Of a stretch of DNA of 53,957 nucleotides, positions 15,338 through 23,984 are shown piece by piece. The first letter of the stretch is position 1. Every line of letters starts with the position of its first letter. Where the stretch lies: NCBI GenBank assembly GCA_017458265.1, contig JAFTFV010000041.1, positions 1 to 53,957 of the forward strand, read 5' to 3'. The notes under the pieces are model-generated. The model was not told the origin of the DNA and did not search any database. It worked only from the letters and a program-made list of their open reading frames with translations. A program made the position numbers and the translations under genes. This stretch comes from Bacteroidales bacterium (lineage in GTDB: Bacteria > Bacteroidota > Bacteroidia > Bacteroidales > UBA932).

Positions 15338-16474
15338 ATGTATATTGAAAATCCATTCATAATAAAAGGCTACGCTGGGAAAGAATATTTCTGCGACAGA
15401 GAAAAAGAGACATACACTCTCCTCAAAAACATTCTTGGAGGCAGCGACACCGTGCTTATATCACCAAGGCGTTATGGAAAGTCCGGACTCATCTTCCATG
15501 CCATGGCAGAATTGAAAAACCTCCACCCCGAATTTGAAACTTTGTATGTGGATATATCGGCCACTTCAACGCTCAATAATTTCATTGACAGCCTCTCCTC
15601 TGCCATAATGAACACATTCCCTGAAAAGAGCAGTTTAGGCAAGACATTTCTGGCTTTCATAAAAGGAATCAGGCCATATTTCACCTTGAATCAATATACA
15701 GGCAAGCCTGAGATACACCTGGAATTCTCCCATGAAGAACAGAAGAACAACACGCTAAGGCAAATCCTTGACATACTGGAAAGCCATTCTTCGCCCGTCA
15801 TGGTCGCAATAGATGAGTTCCAACAAATAACAGAGTATCCGGAAAAGAACGTGGAAGCACTTCTGCGTTCACATATCCAGCACATGCACAATACCCGCTT
15901 TGTTTTTTGCGGCAGCAGGAGAAGGATGATGTCTTCCATGTTCAACGATGCGGCAAGGCCATTCTACGCCAGTTCTTCTACGCTGTATTTAAACAAACTA
16001 GACAGGGATAAGTATGGAGCATTCATCAGAGGCCATTTTGAAGAAAACGGCAGAACGATACAGGAAGACGCCCTTGATTACATACTTGACTGGACTAAAC
16101 GGCATACTTATTATACGCAGAGAGTATGCAACGAATTGTACTTTGACGGAGCCAGAAACATAGACATGCCGGCCGTCCTTAGAATCTGCAACAACATTTT
16201 GGAAACGGAGGGGTTCAATTTCTTGATGCTGAAGGAAATCCTGCCTGTACAGCAGTGGAGATTCCTTATCGGCCTTGCCAAAGAGGGCAGCGTCTCACAA
16301 ATAACCAGCGCATCATTCATATCAAAATACAAGATTGGCAGCACCACGACCGCATCCCGGGCTGCCGAATCCCTTGAAGGCAAAGATCTCGTTCTCAAAC
16401 ATACTGAAAAAGACTCCGTAAGCTACGAAGTCGATAATGTCTTCTTCTCCCGCTGGCTTGAAGCTGAGTTCTGA
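15338..16474 (+). CDS. AAA-type ATP-binding protein (archaeal-ATPase-like)
   Basis: The ATG at 15338 gives 378 residues and the usual start of the family (MYIENPFIIKGYAGKEYFCD, with REKE next). Walker A is SPRRYGKSG with Lys48, and Walker B is MVAIDEFQQI with Asp159-Glu160. The sensor-like segment FVFCGSRRRMM follows. The C-terminal third looks like a winged-helix region. Proteins of this type are widespread, often duplicated accessory ATPases of unknown role, sometimes linked to mobile DNA. It is the only plus-strand gene in the first 23 kb and is visibly richer in A+T than its neighbours. Iteron-like repeats lie just upstream and a probable intron scar just downstream. All this points to lateral acquisition. 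Confidence 0.8.
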   Translation: MYIENPFIIKGYAGKEYFCDREKETYTLLKNILGGSDTVLISPRRYGKSGLIFHAMAELKNLHPEFETLYVDISATSTLNNFIDSLSSAIMNTFPEKSSLGKTFLAFIKGIRPYFTLNQYTGKPEIHLEFSHEEQKNNTLRQILDILESHSSPVMVAIDEFQQITEYPEKNVEALLRSHIQHMHNTRFVFCGSRRRMMSSMFNDAARPFYASSSTLYLNKLDRDKYGAFIRGHFEENGRTIQEDALDYILDWTKRHTYYTQRVCNELYFDGARNIDMPAVLRICNNILETEGFNFLMLKEILPVQQWRFLIGLAKEGSVSQITSASFISKYKIGSTTTASRAAESLEGKDLVLKHTEKDSVSYEVDNVFFSRWLEAEF

Positions 16475-16479
16475 ATTCG

Positions 16480-16575
16480 AGTAGGAGGTAAACGAAAGTA
16501 ATGGAGTTTATCTCCTACTTTCGTTTACCGACCTCTCACACCACCGTACATGCCGTTCGGCATACTCATAGCCAT
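16480..16575 (-). mobile_element. Probable 3'-end remnant of a group II intron
   Basis: Read on the minus strand, the segment has GCATGTACGGTGGTGTGAGA followed by GGTCGG. Then comes a hairpin with perfect 14-bp arms (GGTAAACGAAAGTA, 16487-16500, with its complement 16516-16529), and it ends CCTCCTACTCGA at about 16480. The order GTACGGT..TGTGAGAGG, hairpin, CCTACTCGA is what I recall of the domain V/VI end of bacterial group II introns. No reverse transcriptase is present, and the 5' part of domain V cannot be folded convincingly by eye. An alternative is a plain bidirectional terminator after the ATPase gene. Confidence 0.45.
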
Positions 16576-16611
16576 CGTAGCCGTGTTTCTTCTTTTTTGA
16601 CATAACAAAAA

Positions 16612-16641
16612 CCCCGAAAGTTTTTTGTCTAACTTTCGGGG
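16612..16641 (-). terminator. Terminator after the second multi-OB lipoprotein gene
   Basis: CCCCGAAAGTT (16612-16622) pairs with AACTTTCGGGG (16631-16641), and the minus strand continues GTTTTTG. The stem begins 48 bases after the stop at 16689. Confidence 0.8.
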
Positions 16642-16688
16642 TTCATGTCAAAAGTGAGCCTGCCTTTTTCTATAGGCTTTAGCCGGAA

Positions 16689-18497
16689 TTATTCGGCTGC
16701 AACGCTTGTTACACCGTTGAGGCTGTAGAGATATGCCTTCTTGGAAGAAGTCTCATAGGTGCCCTTGTAAGCGGTGAGCTGACCCTTGAGGATAACATCG
16801 TCACCAACGGCGACCTGTCCGAATCCCTCTTCCCAAGGCTTGTTCTCAAGCCAGTAAACTGAGTAAGCCTCAAAATCTTTGGCCTTGTCATCATTGAAGA
16901 CGCCGTCATCAGAAAGCCAGAATGTACCTGTCTGATGCTCTGCATCGAATGCATAGACAATCTTGGAGGCCTTGCCCTTTACGGCAACGTCAGGAAGGTT
17001 AAGGGTTTCATTTGCGGCCTTGGCAGCGGAAAGAGCAGCCTGAGTGTCGTCGATGAACTTCTTTGCTCCTGCAATGTTGAAAGGATAGTCAACGTTACCT
17101 ACACCGTTCTCATCGGAGGTTGCCCAGTTGATGGAGTAGATTTTTGCCTTTTTGCTTGAAGTCTCATACGTTGTGACGTCATTCTTGGTATAGGCGGTAA
17201 CTGCACCATAGAGGATGACCTCGTCGCCAACCTTGAAGTTTGCCTTGATGTCAGCGCCTGCGGTAGGAGCGTCAAGACTTCCGCCAAGATAATATACGCT
17301 GAATGCTTCGAAGTCCTTATTAAGGTCATCGTTATATACACCGTCATCGGAAATCCAGAAAGATGCTGTATTGTACTGCTTCTCGCCGCCGAAGTTGTAA
17401 TTAGTGGTGTTGGAAACAATACCCTTGACATAGACATTGCCTGCAACGGGACCGGCCTTGAGGGCTTCGATGATACCTGCAACGGTGTAAGGCTTGTCAA
17501 GAGTACCGACGGCAGAGTACTTGCCCTGCTTGAGGGTAAGGGTGAGGTCCTTTGCGCCGTCGCTCTTGACGGTGAAGGTTGCTGTGCGCTCGTCACCTTC
17601 GTTGGCTTCCAGGGAGATTTCGATCTTGCCGCTTACGGTGCCTTCCGGAGTGAAGCTCTTTACCCATGTGGATTCTGCATCCTTGGTAACGGTCCACTTG
17701 CCGGTAAGATTCTTTGCGGTAATATCGAAGGAGGCAGCGGTCTCGGAAGCACCTACTACAACCTCGGGTTCTTTGCAAGAGAGCGCAGGAGCCGTGTTGG
17801 CATCGAGCTTGTAGAGGTATGCGGCATTCTGGCTTGTTTCGGCCTGTCCGCCGTAGTTCATGAGAATACCGTAGATAACCACGTTGTCGCCTTCGCTGAT
17901 ATTCTGCTTCTTGGGATCGTCATACTTGGCATTGTCGAAGTAGTATATACGATAGGCTTCGAAGGTCTTCTCGCCTTCCTCGTCACCCATCCAGAATGTA
18001 GCATTGCCATACTCCGTGCCGAATTCTTCAATGACATTGGTGATGATGCCCTTTACATAGTACTTCTTGCCGGTAGTAGCCTTGTCTGCAAGCTTGGCGC
18101 AAAGGGCAACTGCGTCTGCACAGGTAAGAGGATCATCCTCGGTGAGGCCGTGAGGGTCTCCTGTCTGGATGACCGTGATGTACTTCTCAACGCCTTCTGC
18201 AGCGAGGACTATTTCGCCTGTACGGTCATCGAGGGATTCGCCCACGGTAACGGTGACATTGGTCTTACCCTTGCCGGTAGCAGGGGTGAATGTAATCCAG
18301 TCTGCCTTGGAAGTTGCAGTCCAGGTGACGTCTCCGGAGTTTACCTCGACAGTCTTGGAACCGCCTTCAGTTGGAATGGCGACGACTGACTGGGAGAGAT
18401 TTATAGCAAGATCACTGGATACCACGGGAGGTTCCTCTGTACATGAAGCGAGAAGGGCGACTCCTGCGATTGCTGAAAGTAAATATCTGAGTTTCAT
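16689..18497 (-). CDS. Lipoprotein with two BACON and three OB-like domains
   Basis: This 602-residue lipoprotein (LLASC, Cys19) alternates domains. A BACON domain spans about 30-115 and an OB-like unit about 118-235 (KKYYVKGIITNVIEE, then ATFWMGDEEG). A second BACON spans about 240-335. A second OB unit at 336-455 has NVYVKGIVSNTTNYNF and SFWISDDGVYND, and a third at 460-600 has VAVKGKASKIVY and TFWLSDDGVFND. Each OB unit ends in YETSSKKA-Y-YS-N. This is the nuclease-associated OB pattern without any nuclease domain. The gene begins 18 bp after the stop of the Oar-like receptor gene and shares its transcript, so the two probably act together at the surface. The last unit is closely related to the fourth unit of the protein at 12034. 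Confidence 0.78.
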   Translation of the reverse strand: MKLRYLLSAIAGVALLASCTEEPPVVSSDLAINLSQSVVAIPTEGGSKTVEVNSGDVTWTATSKADWITFTPATGKGKTNVTVTVGESLDDRTGEIVLAAEGVEKYITVIQTGDPHGLTEDDPLTCADAVALCAKLADKATTGKKYYVKGIITNVIEEFGTEYGNATFWMGDEEGEKTFEAYRIYYFDNAKYDDPKKQNISEGDNVVIYGILMNYGGQAETSQNAAYLYKLDANTAPALSCKEPEVVVGASETAASFDITAKNLTGKWTVTKDAESTWVKSFTPEGTVSGKIEISLEANEGDERTATFTVKSDGAKDLTLTLKQGKYSAVGTLDKPYTVAGIIEALKAGPVAGNVYVKGIVSNTTNYNFGGEKQYNTASFWISDDGVYNDDLNKDFEAFSVYYLGGSLDAPTAGADIKANFKVGDEVILYGAVTAYTKNDVTTYETSSKKAKIYSINWATSDENGVGNVDYPFNIAGAKKFIDDTQAALSAAKAANETLNLPDVAVKGKASKIVYAFDAEHQTGTFWLSDDGVFNDDKAKDFEAYSVYWLENKPWEEGFGQVAVGDDVILKGQLTAYKGTYETSSKKAYLYSLNGVTSVAAE

Positions 18498-18515
18498 AAC
18501 AGTTATGCCGACTTA

Positions 18516-21500
18516 TTAGTTGAACATATACTTGAGACCGAGCTGGATGTACCATGCCTGGCCGATTCCGGTTGAAGGCTTCCAAGTCTTGGCGCCCTCC
18601 TTCAGAGGAGTGGAGAATACGGGCTGGCCGTTCTCGTTGAGGTGGTCGAAGGTGAGGATCTGACCGTTGAATGCGCTGTCATCCCAAGTCTTGATAACTC
18701 CCCAGCTGTCGTTGATAAGGTTGCCGACATTCATGATGTCTGCGCTGAGCTGGATGGTGTTGGTGGTGCTTCCGAGACGGATCTTAACGTCCTGGGAGAG
18801 CTTAAGGTCGAAGTAGTGGACCATGGGCCTGTGAGCGCCATATGCCTGTGCATATTTGCCCTTGCGGGAAGAGAGGTAAGAATCCTGCTCTACGAATGCC
18901 CAGAAATTGTCACGGGCCTGATCGGAGACGAAGAGGATTTCGTCCTTGGTCTTGGGAACGTAGATAAGGTCAGTGATGTTGGAGTCACCGTTCACGTCGT
19001 TGTCGAACTGGAAGGTGGAACCGGTGGGAACATAACCCTGATAGAAGAGGCTTACGTTAGTTCCCCAAGGCATCTTGTAGGAAACGGATGCCATGAGACG
19101 GTGAGGATTGTAGTACTGTGAAGGCTGCAGGGTTGCGAATGCAGGACCGTCAACAGTGGGGAGACTCTTGAATACGGATTCGGGGTCGGAGCCGGGCATA
19201 CCGGTAACCTCATACTGCTCTGTACGTGTGTAGGAAGCGGTGATGTTGAGGTTCCTGAGGGGCTGTGCCTTTGCGCTCAGGACGAAGATCCAGCCATAAC
19301 CCTTGTTGGTATTGGTAAGATAGTAAGCAGGGGTTCCTGTATAACCGGGGTTGGAAGGATAGATATGACGGTTGTCCGGACCTGCCCACTGGGACCAGCC
19401 GGCGTTGCTCTTCATGTTCACATCCTTGATGAGGTTGCCGTTGACAGTCTTGTTGAAGGTGTACTCGGCAGTCATGGTGAACGGGAAGGAAGTGGGGAGC
19501 TGGAGATCCAGGGCGATGGAGGTCTTCCAGATCTGAGGCATCTTGAAGTTGGGGTCTACACCGGCAATCTTGGAGGATACCTGACCGTCTTTAGGAGAGA
19601 TGGTCTTGGGGTTGTTAGCAGGGGAAACCTCGTTGAACTTGTTTAGGATATCGGTAGTCGAAGTGGGGAACTTGCCGCCGTTTGCAGATGCTGCAAAAGC
19701 GTCAAGGCCTTCGTCACGAACCTTGATTGTTCCATCAGTGTTGTACTGAGTGGAGAATACTGAAAGGTGCTGGAACATGGCAGCATTGGTGGGCATGTTG
19801 GTCATGAACACCAGAGGGAGACGGCCAGCGAAGAGACCGGTGCCGCCGCGGATCTTCATGCTCTTGTCACCGAATACGTCATAAGTGAAGCCGATACGGG
19901 GAGACACCTGGATATTCTTCTTGGGCCAGTGGCCGGTATCGATGCTGAGACCGCCGAAATCAAGCTTCTTCACTGCCTCATTGGTCATAAGGTCGTTGTC
20001 ATCATAGAGGATGGTGTCAAGACGGAGACCTGCGGTGAGCTTGAGTTTTTCATCGACATTCCATTCATCCTGGGCATAAAGGCCGATCTGGGAGAACTGG
20101 ATACGAGCGGAAGGGGTGTCACCCATGCCGTTGTTTTCGTAACCGTAAGTCAGAGCAACGGTTTCAGGAGCTGCGCCGTTGATGAGGTCGTCTACGCTGC
20201 GGAAACGGTAGTAACCTGTACCTTCACGCATGTAGGCGTTGTCTGCGAACTGGTGCTCGAAGCTTGCGCCTGCAGTGATCTTGTGTGCGCCAAGATAATA
20301 GGTAACATCATCCTTTGCGGTGAGGACGCGGTTGTGAACACCGTTATACCATGTAAAGAGTTCGTAACCTGCAGACATGTAAGGCATAAGGGTCTGCTTG
20401 AGATCGCCGCCTGCGATGGAACCGGTATAGCCTTCGAGGATATCGATAAAGGGGAACTTGTCAGAGTCGGATCCGCGGACATCCTCAATGTTGGAATAGG
20501 TAACAAGGAGCTGGTTGGAGAGGTTCGCGCTCAGACGGGAGTTGAGGTCTACGGAGATTGTGCTCACGTTATTCTCCATTGAATACATGGAGTTGTAGAA
20601 CACCATTGAATACTCGCTTATACGGTTGTTGGCAAGACGTGTACCCTTGAGTCCGGGTGTACCGGTGGAGTTGAAGTCCGCTGAAGAACCGTTTGTACCT
20701 ACCCAATGCTTGGAGCTGGTGTAGTTGTAACGGACGGCGAGGTGATGGTTGTTGGTGATGTTCCAGTCTACACGGCCGAGGAGCTTTATGGTGCTTGCAT
20801 CCTTTGCAAAGTCGTTGAACCCGCCGGTATCGTATCCGTAAACATTCTTGAGATGGTCGGAAACGCGCTGCATGTCGGCAACGGTGGTGCGGGAGATAAA
20901 GCCGTCCTTGTAACCGTTTGCCGCTACGTCAACGGGTTTGCCGTTCTTGTCTGTATAAGTGGTTGTTCCGTCCCAGGGACGATAGGAAACAATCTGGGAA
21001 GCGGGCTCACCGGAATATTCAAAGCTTCCGAAGAAGAAGAGTTTGTTCTTGATGATAGGGAAACCTACGGTTGCGCCGTAAACAGTGGACTTTTCGGCCT
21101 CGTTGGCTTCCTTGTTTGCAATTTCAACGCCGCCGTTGAGGGTGTCGCCGCGGAGCTTACCGTTCTGATGGTAAACATAGGCTGTTCCCTTTACGGTGTT
21201 GGTACCGGACTTAGTGATTGCGTTAATACCGCCGCCGATGAAGTTGGTCTGACGTACATCGAACGGGGAAACAACCACCTGGATTTCCTCGATTGCATCC
21301 AGGGAGACGGGATTGCCGCCGCCGGGGAGGTTGGAGGAAAGACCGAAGTTGTTGTTGAAGTTTGCACCGTCGATGGTGAAGTTGGTGCTACGTCCGTCGC
21401 CGCCGGCGATGCTCATTCCGTTACCGCCGTAAGGGGAAAGCTTTGCAACGTCGGAGATGCTGCGGCTTGCGGTAGGGAGAGAGAGAATCTCTGACTGGGA

Positions 21501-21926
21501 AACGTTGGTAGCTGCACCGATTCTCTCCTGGGCTGCAAACTTCGAGATGGGGCTTGCAGTGAGAACGACAGCTTCGAGGAATTCCGTGGACTCCTGAAGG
21601 GTTGCGTTCTGGATGTAAGTCTGACCCAGCTGGAGGGTGATGTCAGTGTAAGTGACACCCTGGTAGCCAAGGTTGGAGACTTCTACGGTGTAGGGACCAC
21701 CGGTACGCATACCCTGGATGGTATAACGGCCGTCAGAGTTGGTGACGCCGCCATAGACGGTACCTGAAGGCTGATGCTGTGCGAGAACCGCAGCACCAAT
21801 CACAGGCTCGCCGCTCTGGTCAACGATCCTACCGGAAAGGGTGGAAGTAGTGACCTGGGCAAACGCAGAAACGCCCGCAATCAACGTAGTGAAAGCGAGA
21901 AGAAAGCTTTTGAAAGCGTTTTTCAT
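18516..21926 (-). CDS. Oar-like TonB-dependent receptor
   Basis: The 1136-residue product has a signal peptide (cleavage near SAFAQ) and a carboxypeptidase-regulatory domain at about 28-115 (LSGRIVDQSGEPVIGAAVL). The plug is at about 120-260, with TNFTIDGANFNNNFGLSSNL, then VSPFDVRQTNFIGGGINAI and TKSGTNTVKGTAY. A large barrel follows, ending YIQLGLKYMFN. The plug signature is that of the Oar (OmpA-related) subfamily. That group includes receptors for large or protein-like ligands and is distinct from SusC. It is first in a two-gene operon with the multi-OB lipoprotein, from a promoter about 60 bp upstream. Confidence 0.88.
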   Translation of the reverse strand: MKNAFKSFLLAFTTLIAGVSAFAQVTTSTLSGRIVDQSGEPVIGAAVLAQHQPSGTVYGGVTNSDGRYTIQGMRTGGPYTVEVSNLGYQGVTYTDITLQLGQTYIQNATLQESTEFLEAVVLTASPISKFAAQERIGAATNVSQSEILSLPTASRSISDVAKLSPYGGNGMSIAGGDGRSTNFTIDGANFNNNFGLSSNLPGGGNPVSLDAIEEIQVVVSPFDVRQTNFIGGGINAITKSGTNTVKGTAYVYHQNGKLRGDTLNGGVEIANKEANEAEKSTVYGATVGFPIIKNKLFFFGSFEYSGEPASQIVSYRPWDGTTTYTDKNGKPVDVAANGYKDGFISRTTVADMQRVSDHLKNVYGYDTGGFNDFAKDASTIKLLGRVDWNITNNHHLAVRYNYTSSKHWVGTNGSSADFNSTGTPGLKGTRLANNRISEYSMVFYNSMYSMENNVSTISVDLNSRLSANLSNQLLVTYSNIEDVRGSDSDKFPFIDILEGYTGSIAGGDLKQTLMPYMSAGYELFTWYNGVHNRVLTAKDDVTYYLGAHKITAGASFEHQFADNAYMREGTGYYRFRSVDDLINGAAPETVALTYGYENNGMGDTPSARIQFSQIGLYAQDEWNVDEKLKLTAGLRLDTILYDDNDLMTNEAVKKLDFGGLSIDTGHWPKKNIQVSPRIGFTYDVFGDKSMKIRGGTGLFAGRLPLVFMTNMPTNAAMFQHLSVFSTQYNTDGTIKVRDEGLDAFAASANGGKFPTSTTDILNKFNEVSPANNPKTISPKDGQVSSKIAGVDPNFKMPQIWKTSIALDLQLPTSFPFTMTAEYTFNKTVNGNLIKDVNMKSNAGWSQWAGPDNRHIYPSNPGYTGTPAYYLTNTNKGYGWIFVLSAKAQPLRNLNITASYTRTEQYEVTGMPGSDPESVFKSLPTVDGPAFATLQPSQYYNPHRLMASVSYKMPWGTNVSLFYQGYVPTGSTFQFDNDVNGDSNITDLIYVPKTKDEILFVSDQARDNFWAFVEQDSYLSSRKGKYAQAYGAHRPMVHYFDLKLSQDVKIRLGSTTNTIQLSADIMNVGNLINDSWGVIKTWDDSAFNGQILTFDHLNENGQPVFSTPLKEGAKTWKPSTGIGQAWYIQLGLKYMFN

Positions 21927-21985
21927 AGGTTTGTTAAGATATAAATATTGATGTTGTGAATTTACACTCTACCTCAAAACCGCCA

Positions 21986-22017
21986 CGAAGATACTGCAAT
22001 TTTTGAAACTATGCAAA
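21986..22017 (-). promoter_or_regulatory. Promoter of the Oar-like receptor operon
   Basis: Minus strand TTTG (22017-22014), 20 bases, then TATCTTCG (21993-21986), a one-mismatch -7 box. The leader to the ATG at 21926 is about 55 bases. Confidence 0.5.
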
Positions 22018-22028
22018 TAAAAAGAGGC

Positions 22029-22060
22029 ATGAGATTTCTCGACTTCGCTCGAAATGACAA
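22029..22060 (+). repeat. Interspersed repeat copy 2
   Basis: A 32-bp copy running ATGAGATTTCTCGACTTCGC, then TCGAAATGACAA, identical to the copy at 30906. It lies between the receptor promoter and the metK terminator. Confidence 0.9.
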
Positions 22061-22065
22061 AAAAA

Positions 22066-22089
22066 TATTCCCGGGGCGGGCCGGGAATA
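22066..22089 (-). terminator. metK terminator
   Basis: TATTCCCGG (22066-22074) pairs with CCGGGAATA (22081-22089) over a six-base loop. The minus strand continues with seven T residues. It is 11 bases past the metK stop. Confidence 0.85.
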
Positions 22090-22099
22090 ATTATAGAAT

Positions 22100-23404
22100 C
22101 TACAAGCCAAAGGCATTTTTAATTTTAGAGACACTGTCAAGGAGCTCCCAGCCGAAAAACTGGACTATCCTGTCCTTGCCCTGCACCTTGACAGCCTTCT
22201 TGTAAGGCTTGCGTCCCATGTGGCCGTAGGCTGCGGTGGGAGAATAAATAGGATTTTTCAGGCCGAATTTCCTGATTATTGCAAAAGGCCTTAGGTCAAA
22301 CAGCTCTGAGACCTTTTCGGCGATTTCGGCATCGGAAAAACCCTTGCCCGTACCGTAAGTATCGACGAATACACTCACAGGCTTCGCAACGCCGATGGCA
22401 TAAGCCAGCTGGACCAGGCATTCGTCGGCGACGCCGGCGGCGACCAGGTTCTTGGCGATGTAGCGGGCTGCATAAGCGGCGCTGCGGTCCACTTTGGAAG
22501 GGTCCTTCCCGGAGAAGGCTCCGCCTCCGTGTGCCCCCTTTCCGCCGTAGGTGTCCACAATAATCTTGCGCCCTGTGAGGCCGGTGTCTCCGTGAGGCCC
22601 GCCGATAACGAATTTTCCTGTGGGGTTCACGTGCAGGATATAGCTGTGGATGAGCCTCGCCGTTTCTGCGGGCAGGGATTCCTTGAGCCGGGGAATCAGG
22701 ATCTTTTCAACGTCGTAGCGGATTTTCGCCTGCATCTCAAAATCAACCTTGGCCTGTCCGTACTGGGCTACGGCATCGGCATAGCTCATCCTGCCGAGGG
22801 AGGCGGGGACGAACTCGTCGTGCTGGGTGGAAAGGACGATGGTATGCACCTTTACGGGAAGGTGGGTCTCACCGCTGTATTCGATGGTGAACTGGCTCTT
22901 GGCGTCGGGCCTGAGATAAGGCATGAGCTGAGGCTCGTTGTGGCGGATATCGGCAAGTATCTCGAGGAGGCGGTGGCTCAGATAAAGTGGCAGCGGCATG
23001 TAATCCTCCGTGTCCGTACAGGCATAGCCGAACATCATGCCCTGGTCTCCTGCGCCCTGATCCTCTTCCTTTGCCCTTTCCACGCCGCGGTTGATGTCCT
23101 GGCTCTGCTCGTGGAGGGCGCTCAGGACGCCGCAGGAGGATGCGTCGAACATGTATTCGGCCTTTGTATAGCCGATGCGGCGGATGGTGTCACGGACTGT
23201 GGTCTGGATGTCGACATAGGCCTCGGCCTTGACTTCACCCATCACCACTACCATGCCGGTGGAGCAGAAGCTCTCACAGGCCACTTTGGCTTCAGGGTCC
23301 TGACGAAGGAATTCATCGAGAATGGCATCCGAAATCTGGTCTGCCACTTTGTCCGGGTGCCCTTCTGAGACACTCTCGGACGTGAAGAGATAATTCTTTA
23401 GCAT
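22100..23404 (-). CDS. metK: S-adenosylmethionine synthetase
   Basis: This 434-residue cytoplasmic enzyme makes S-adenosylmethionine from methionine and ATP. The N-terminal signature [13 protein letters not shown] with [11 protein letters not shown] is intact. The phosphate-binding [18 protein letters not shown] segment and the [12 protein letters not shown] loop are also present. The length is slightly above the enteric enzyme (384), with extra residues in the middle and at the C-terminus, as in other Bacteroidota. It is monocistronic, with a good promoter shared back to back with smpB and a strong terminator. Confidence 0.97.
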   Translation of the reverse strand: MLKNYLFTSESVSEGHPDKVADQISDAILDEFLRQDPEAKVACESFCSTGMVVVMGEVKAEAYVDIQTTVRDTIRRIGYTKAEYMFDASSCGVLSALHEQSQDINRGVERAKEEDQGAGDQGMMFGYACTDTEDYMPLPLYLSHRLLEILADIRHNEPQLMPYLRPDAKSQFTIEYSGETHLPVKVHTIVLSTQHDEFVPASLGRMSYADAVAQYGQAKVDFEMQAKIRYDVEKILIPRLKESLPAETARLIHSYILHVNPTGKFVIGGPHGDTGLTGRKIIVDTYGGKGAHGGGAFSGKDPSKVDRSAAYAARYIAKNLVAAGVADECLVQLAYAIGVAKPVSVFVDTYGTGKGFSDAEIAEKVSELFDLRPFAIIRKFGLKNPIYSPTAAYGHMGRKPYKKAVKVQGKDRIVQFFGWELLDSVSKIKNAFGL

Positions 23405-23459
23405 TTTTTACAGGTGGTTGCAAGCGTTAACAAATCCTTCCACAATATGTAAGGGACTG

Positions 23460-23491
23460 CAAAGGTAGGCCATTTTTTCCGATATGCCAAA
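23460..23491 (-). promoter_or_regulatory. metK promoter
   Basis: Minus strand TTTG (23491-23488), 20 bases, TACCTTTG (23467-23460): a full match to the Bacteroidota consensus. A plus-strand -7 box TATATTTG at 23501-23508 serves smpB in the opposite direction, so the two genes are divergent from a shared 120-bp region. Confidence 0.75.
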
Positions 23492-23525
23492 AAAAAGAGT
23501 TATATTTGCAGGCTATATATATTAT

Positions 23526-23984
23526 ATGCCAAAAGCAAAGAGTTCCATACAGATCAAAAACCGCAGGGCCTCATTCGATTATGAGTTCCTGGAAACATAT
23601 ACCGCAGGCATCCAGCTGGTGGGTACGGAAATCAAATCCATCCGCGCCGGAAAAGTGTCCCTGCAGGATGCCTGGTGCTATTTTTCAGGTGGAGACCTCT
23701 ATGTGAGCGGCATGAATATTGCCCAGTACAGTTGGGGCAGCTGGGGCCAGCACGAGCCCGCCCGCGACCGCAGGCTCCTCCTGAGCAGGAAGGAACTGCG
23801 CCATCTTTCCCAGGAAGACAAGAAAAAGGGCCTCACCATAATTGCGGTGAAGCTTTTCATTGCCGACAATGGCTTCGCCAAGCTGGTCATAGCCCTGGCG
23901 AAAGGCAAGAAAGAATACGATAAAAGGCAGAGTATCAAGGAAAAGGATACCCGCCGTGAACTTGAACGCGGAGGCATCCTTTGA
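23526..23984 (+). CDS. smpB: SsrA-binding protein
   Basis: SmpB binds tmRNA and delivers it to stalled ribosomes. From the ATG at 23526 the protein has 152 residues, the family norm. An ATG at 23484 would precede the -7 box TATATTTG (23501-23508) and is not used. Typical motifs are IKNRRASFDYEFLETYTAGI, GTEIKSIRAGKVSLQDA, and the basic tail GKKEYDKRQSIKEKD that enters the ribosomal A site. It is the first gene of a plus-strand run with two M23 genes, alaS, lptF-fmt and thiN; the stop overlaps the next start (TGATG). Confidence 0.95.
   Translation: MPKAKSSIQIKNRRASFDYEFLETYTAGIQLVGTEIKSIRAGKVSLQDAWCYFSGGDLYVSGMNIAQYSWGSWGQHEPARDRRLLLSRKELRHLSQEDKKKGLTIIAVKLFIADNGFAKLVIALAKGKKEYDKRQSIKEKDTRRELERGGIL

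Noticed and set aside
22011-22205. Plus-strand 64-codon ORF containing RFLDFARNDK
   Set aside because: Again a translated repeat copy running through the metK terminator and the antisense of metK.
21927-23525. Intergenic gaps scanned for tRNA, tmRNA or riboswitches (including a SAM riboswitch upstream of metK)
   Set aside because: The 120-bp metK/smpB gap is filled by two divergent promoters and no SAM-riboswitch-like or cloverleaf structure was recognised; other gaps also lack such folds.
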